Shown here piece by piece: positions 63,841 through 64,000 of a stretch of 64,000 bases of DNA. The translations under genes and the position numbers were made by a program. Numbering within the stretch: position 1 is the first letter of the stretch; every line of letters begins with the position of its first letter. Source of the stretch: Paenibacillus ihbetae. Its GTDB lineage: Bacteria; Bacillota; Bacilli; Paenibacillales; Paenibacillaceae. The notes under the pieces were generated by a model. The model was not told where the DNA came from, did not search any database, and saw nothing but the letters and a program-made list of their open reading frames with translations. The DNA lies in contig NZ_CP016809.1 of NCBI RefSeq assembly GCF_002741055.1, positions 4,938,501 through 5,002,500 on the forward strand, given 5' to 3'.

Positions 63841-63871
63841 CTCAAGGCGTTGGAAAAAGAGGTGATTGACG

Positions 63872-64000
63872 GTGAACGATGGGTTATCCGCAAAGCTGCG
63901 GGGGCAATATTTGCAGGATATGGAGAGGGGCAAGCTGGATGTTCTGGTCATCGGCGGCGGCATAACGGGCGCCGGGATTGCCTGGGACGCCAGCAACCGC
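63872..64000 (+). CDS. glpD: aerobic glycerol-3-phosphate dehydrogenase, N-terminal part
   Basis: The frame from GTG 63872 runs off the right edge after 43 codons: it begins NDGLSAKLRGQYLQDM and continues with VLVIGGGITGAGIAWDASNR, the FAD-binding GxGxxG start typical of GlpD. The enzyme oxidises sn-glycerol-3-phosphate to dihydroxyacetone phosphate at the membrane and passes electrons to quinone. AGAGGTGA lies 6 nt upstream of the GTG. Only the first domain is visible, so another FAD oxidoreductase is possible but less likely. Confidence 0.8.
   Translation, partial: MNDGLSAKLRGQYLQDMERGKLDVLVIGGGITGAGIAWDASNR

Overview
The window looks like a chromosomal segment of a Paenibacillus-type Firmicute. 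The signs are strong AGGAGG ribosome-binding sites, frequent TTG and GTG starts, many Rho-independent terminators, lipoprotein sugar-binding proteins paired with LplB/YtcP-type permeases that lack their own ATPase, and several membrane-bound AraC regulators. No rRNA, tRNA, CRISPR array, transposase or prophage gene was found. All assignments were read from sequence by eye; no database search was possible.

Layout. 1-5.1 kb: end of a zinc alcohol dehydrogenase (cut by the window edge), an M20 dipeptidase, a cupin protein with a glutamine-rich tail, and an MFS exporter divergent from an HxlR regulator (5.3 kb). 5.9-12.4 kb: a sugar-uptake cluster (membrane AraC regulator, lipoprotein binding protein, two permeases). 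12.5-14.0 kb: small genes and a decayed frame. 14.3-17.5 kb: a 1057-residue hybrid kinase with two different kinase cores. 17.8-21.4 kb: a MarR-MMPL exporter operon. 21.7-25.3 kb: an HXXEE membrane protein, a TetR regulator, and a LysR regulator divergent from a quinone-oxidoreductase-like enzyme. 25.4-30.9 kb: a tandem-HTH MerR regulator divergent from a UvrA-like double-ABC protein plus a BmrA-like multidrug ABC exporter, a probable drug-resistance unit. 31.0-35.0 kb: a membrane-anchored multicopper oxidase divergent from a two-component system. 35.1-37.8 kb: a chemoreceptor and a LysR regulator.

38.4-41.2 kb: a threonine-to-glycine operon (kbl, SDR-type tdh, XRE-cupin regulator) behind a long structured leader. 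41.9-51.5 kb: a second sugar-uptake cluster (membrane AraC, two permeases, lipoprotein) linked to a cytoplasmic GH29 alpha-L-fucosidase with a C-terminal carbohydrate-binding-like domain and followed by a DUF4091 protein. 52.1-56.4 kb: a MocR/GabR regulator (DdlR-like), D-alanine--D-alanine ligase and an aminotransferase, with a 640-bp spacer carrying a long imperfect inverted repeat and three 11-bp-phased direct repeats. 56.3-63.5 kb: two convergent operons of Gfo/Idh/MocA dehydrogenases and TIM-barrel isomerase/epimerase-like enzymes, each bounded by an AraC regulator, meeting at one very large bidirectional terminator. 63.9 kb: start of glpD behind a possible attenuator.

Themes. Carbohydrate scavenging dominates: two ABC importers without ATPases (presumably sharing a distant MsmX-type ATPase), cre-like boxes, a fucosidase, and a cluster suited to oxidation and isomerisation or cleavage of an unknown sugar or glycoside. 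Drug and metal defence genes form a second theme. The least explained DNA is non-coding: a 22-bp repeat inside a terminator loop (3.9 kb), a GCTTCCGAAGC-containing repeat family (26.4 and 38.2 kb), the structured spacer before ddl, and a perfect 9-bp tandem repeat at 57.46 kb.
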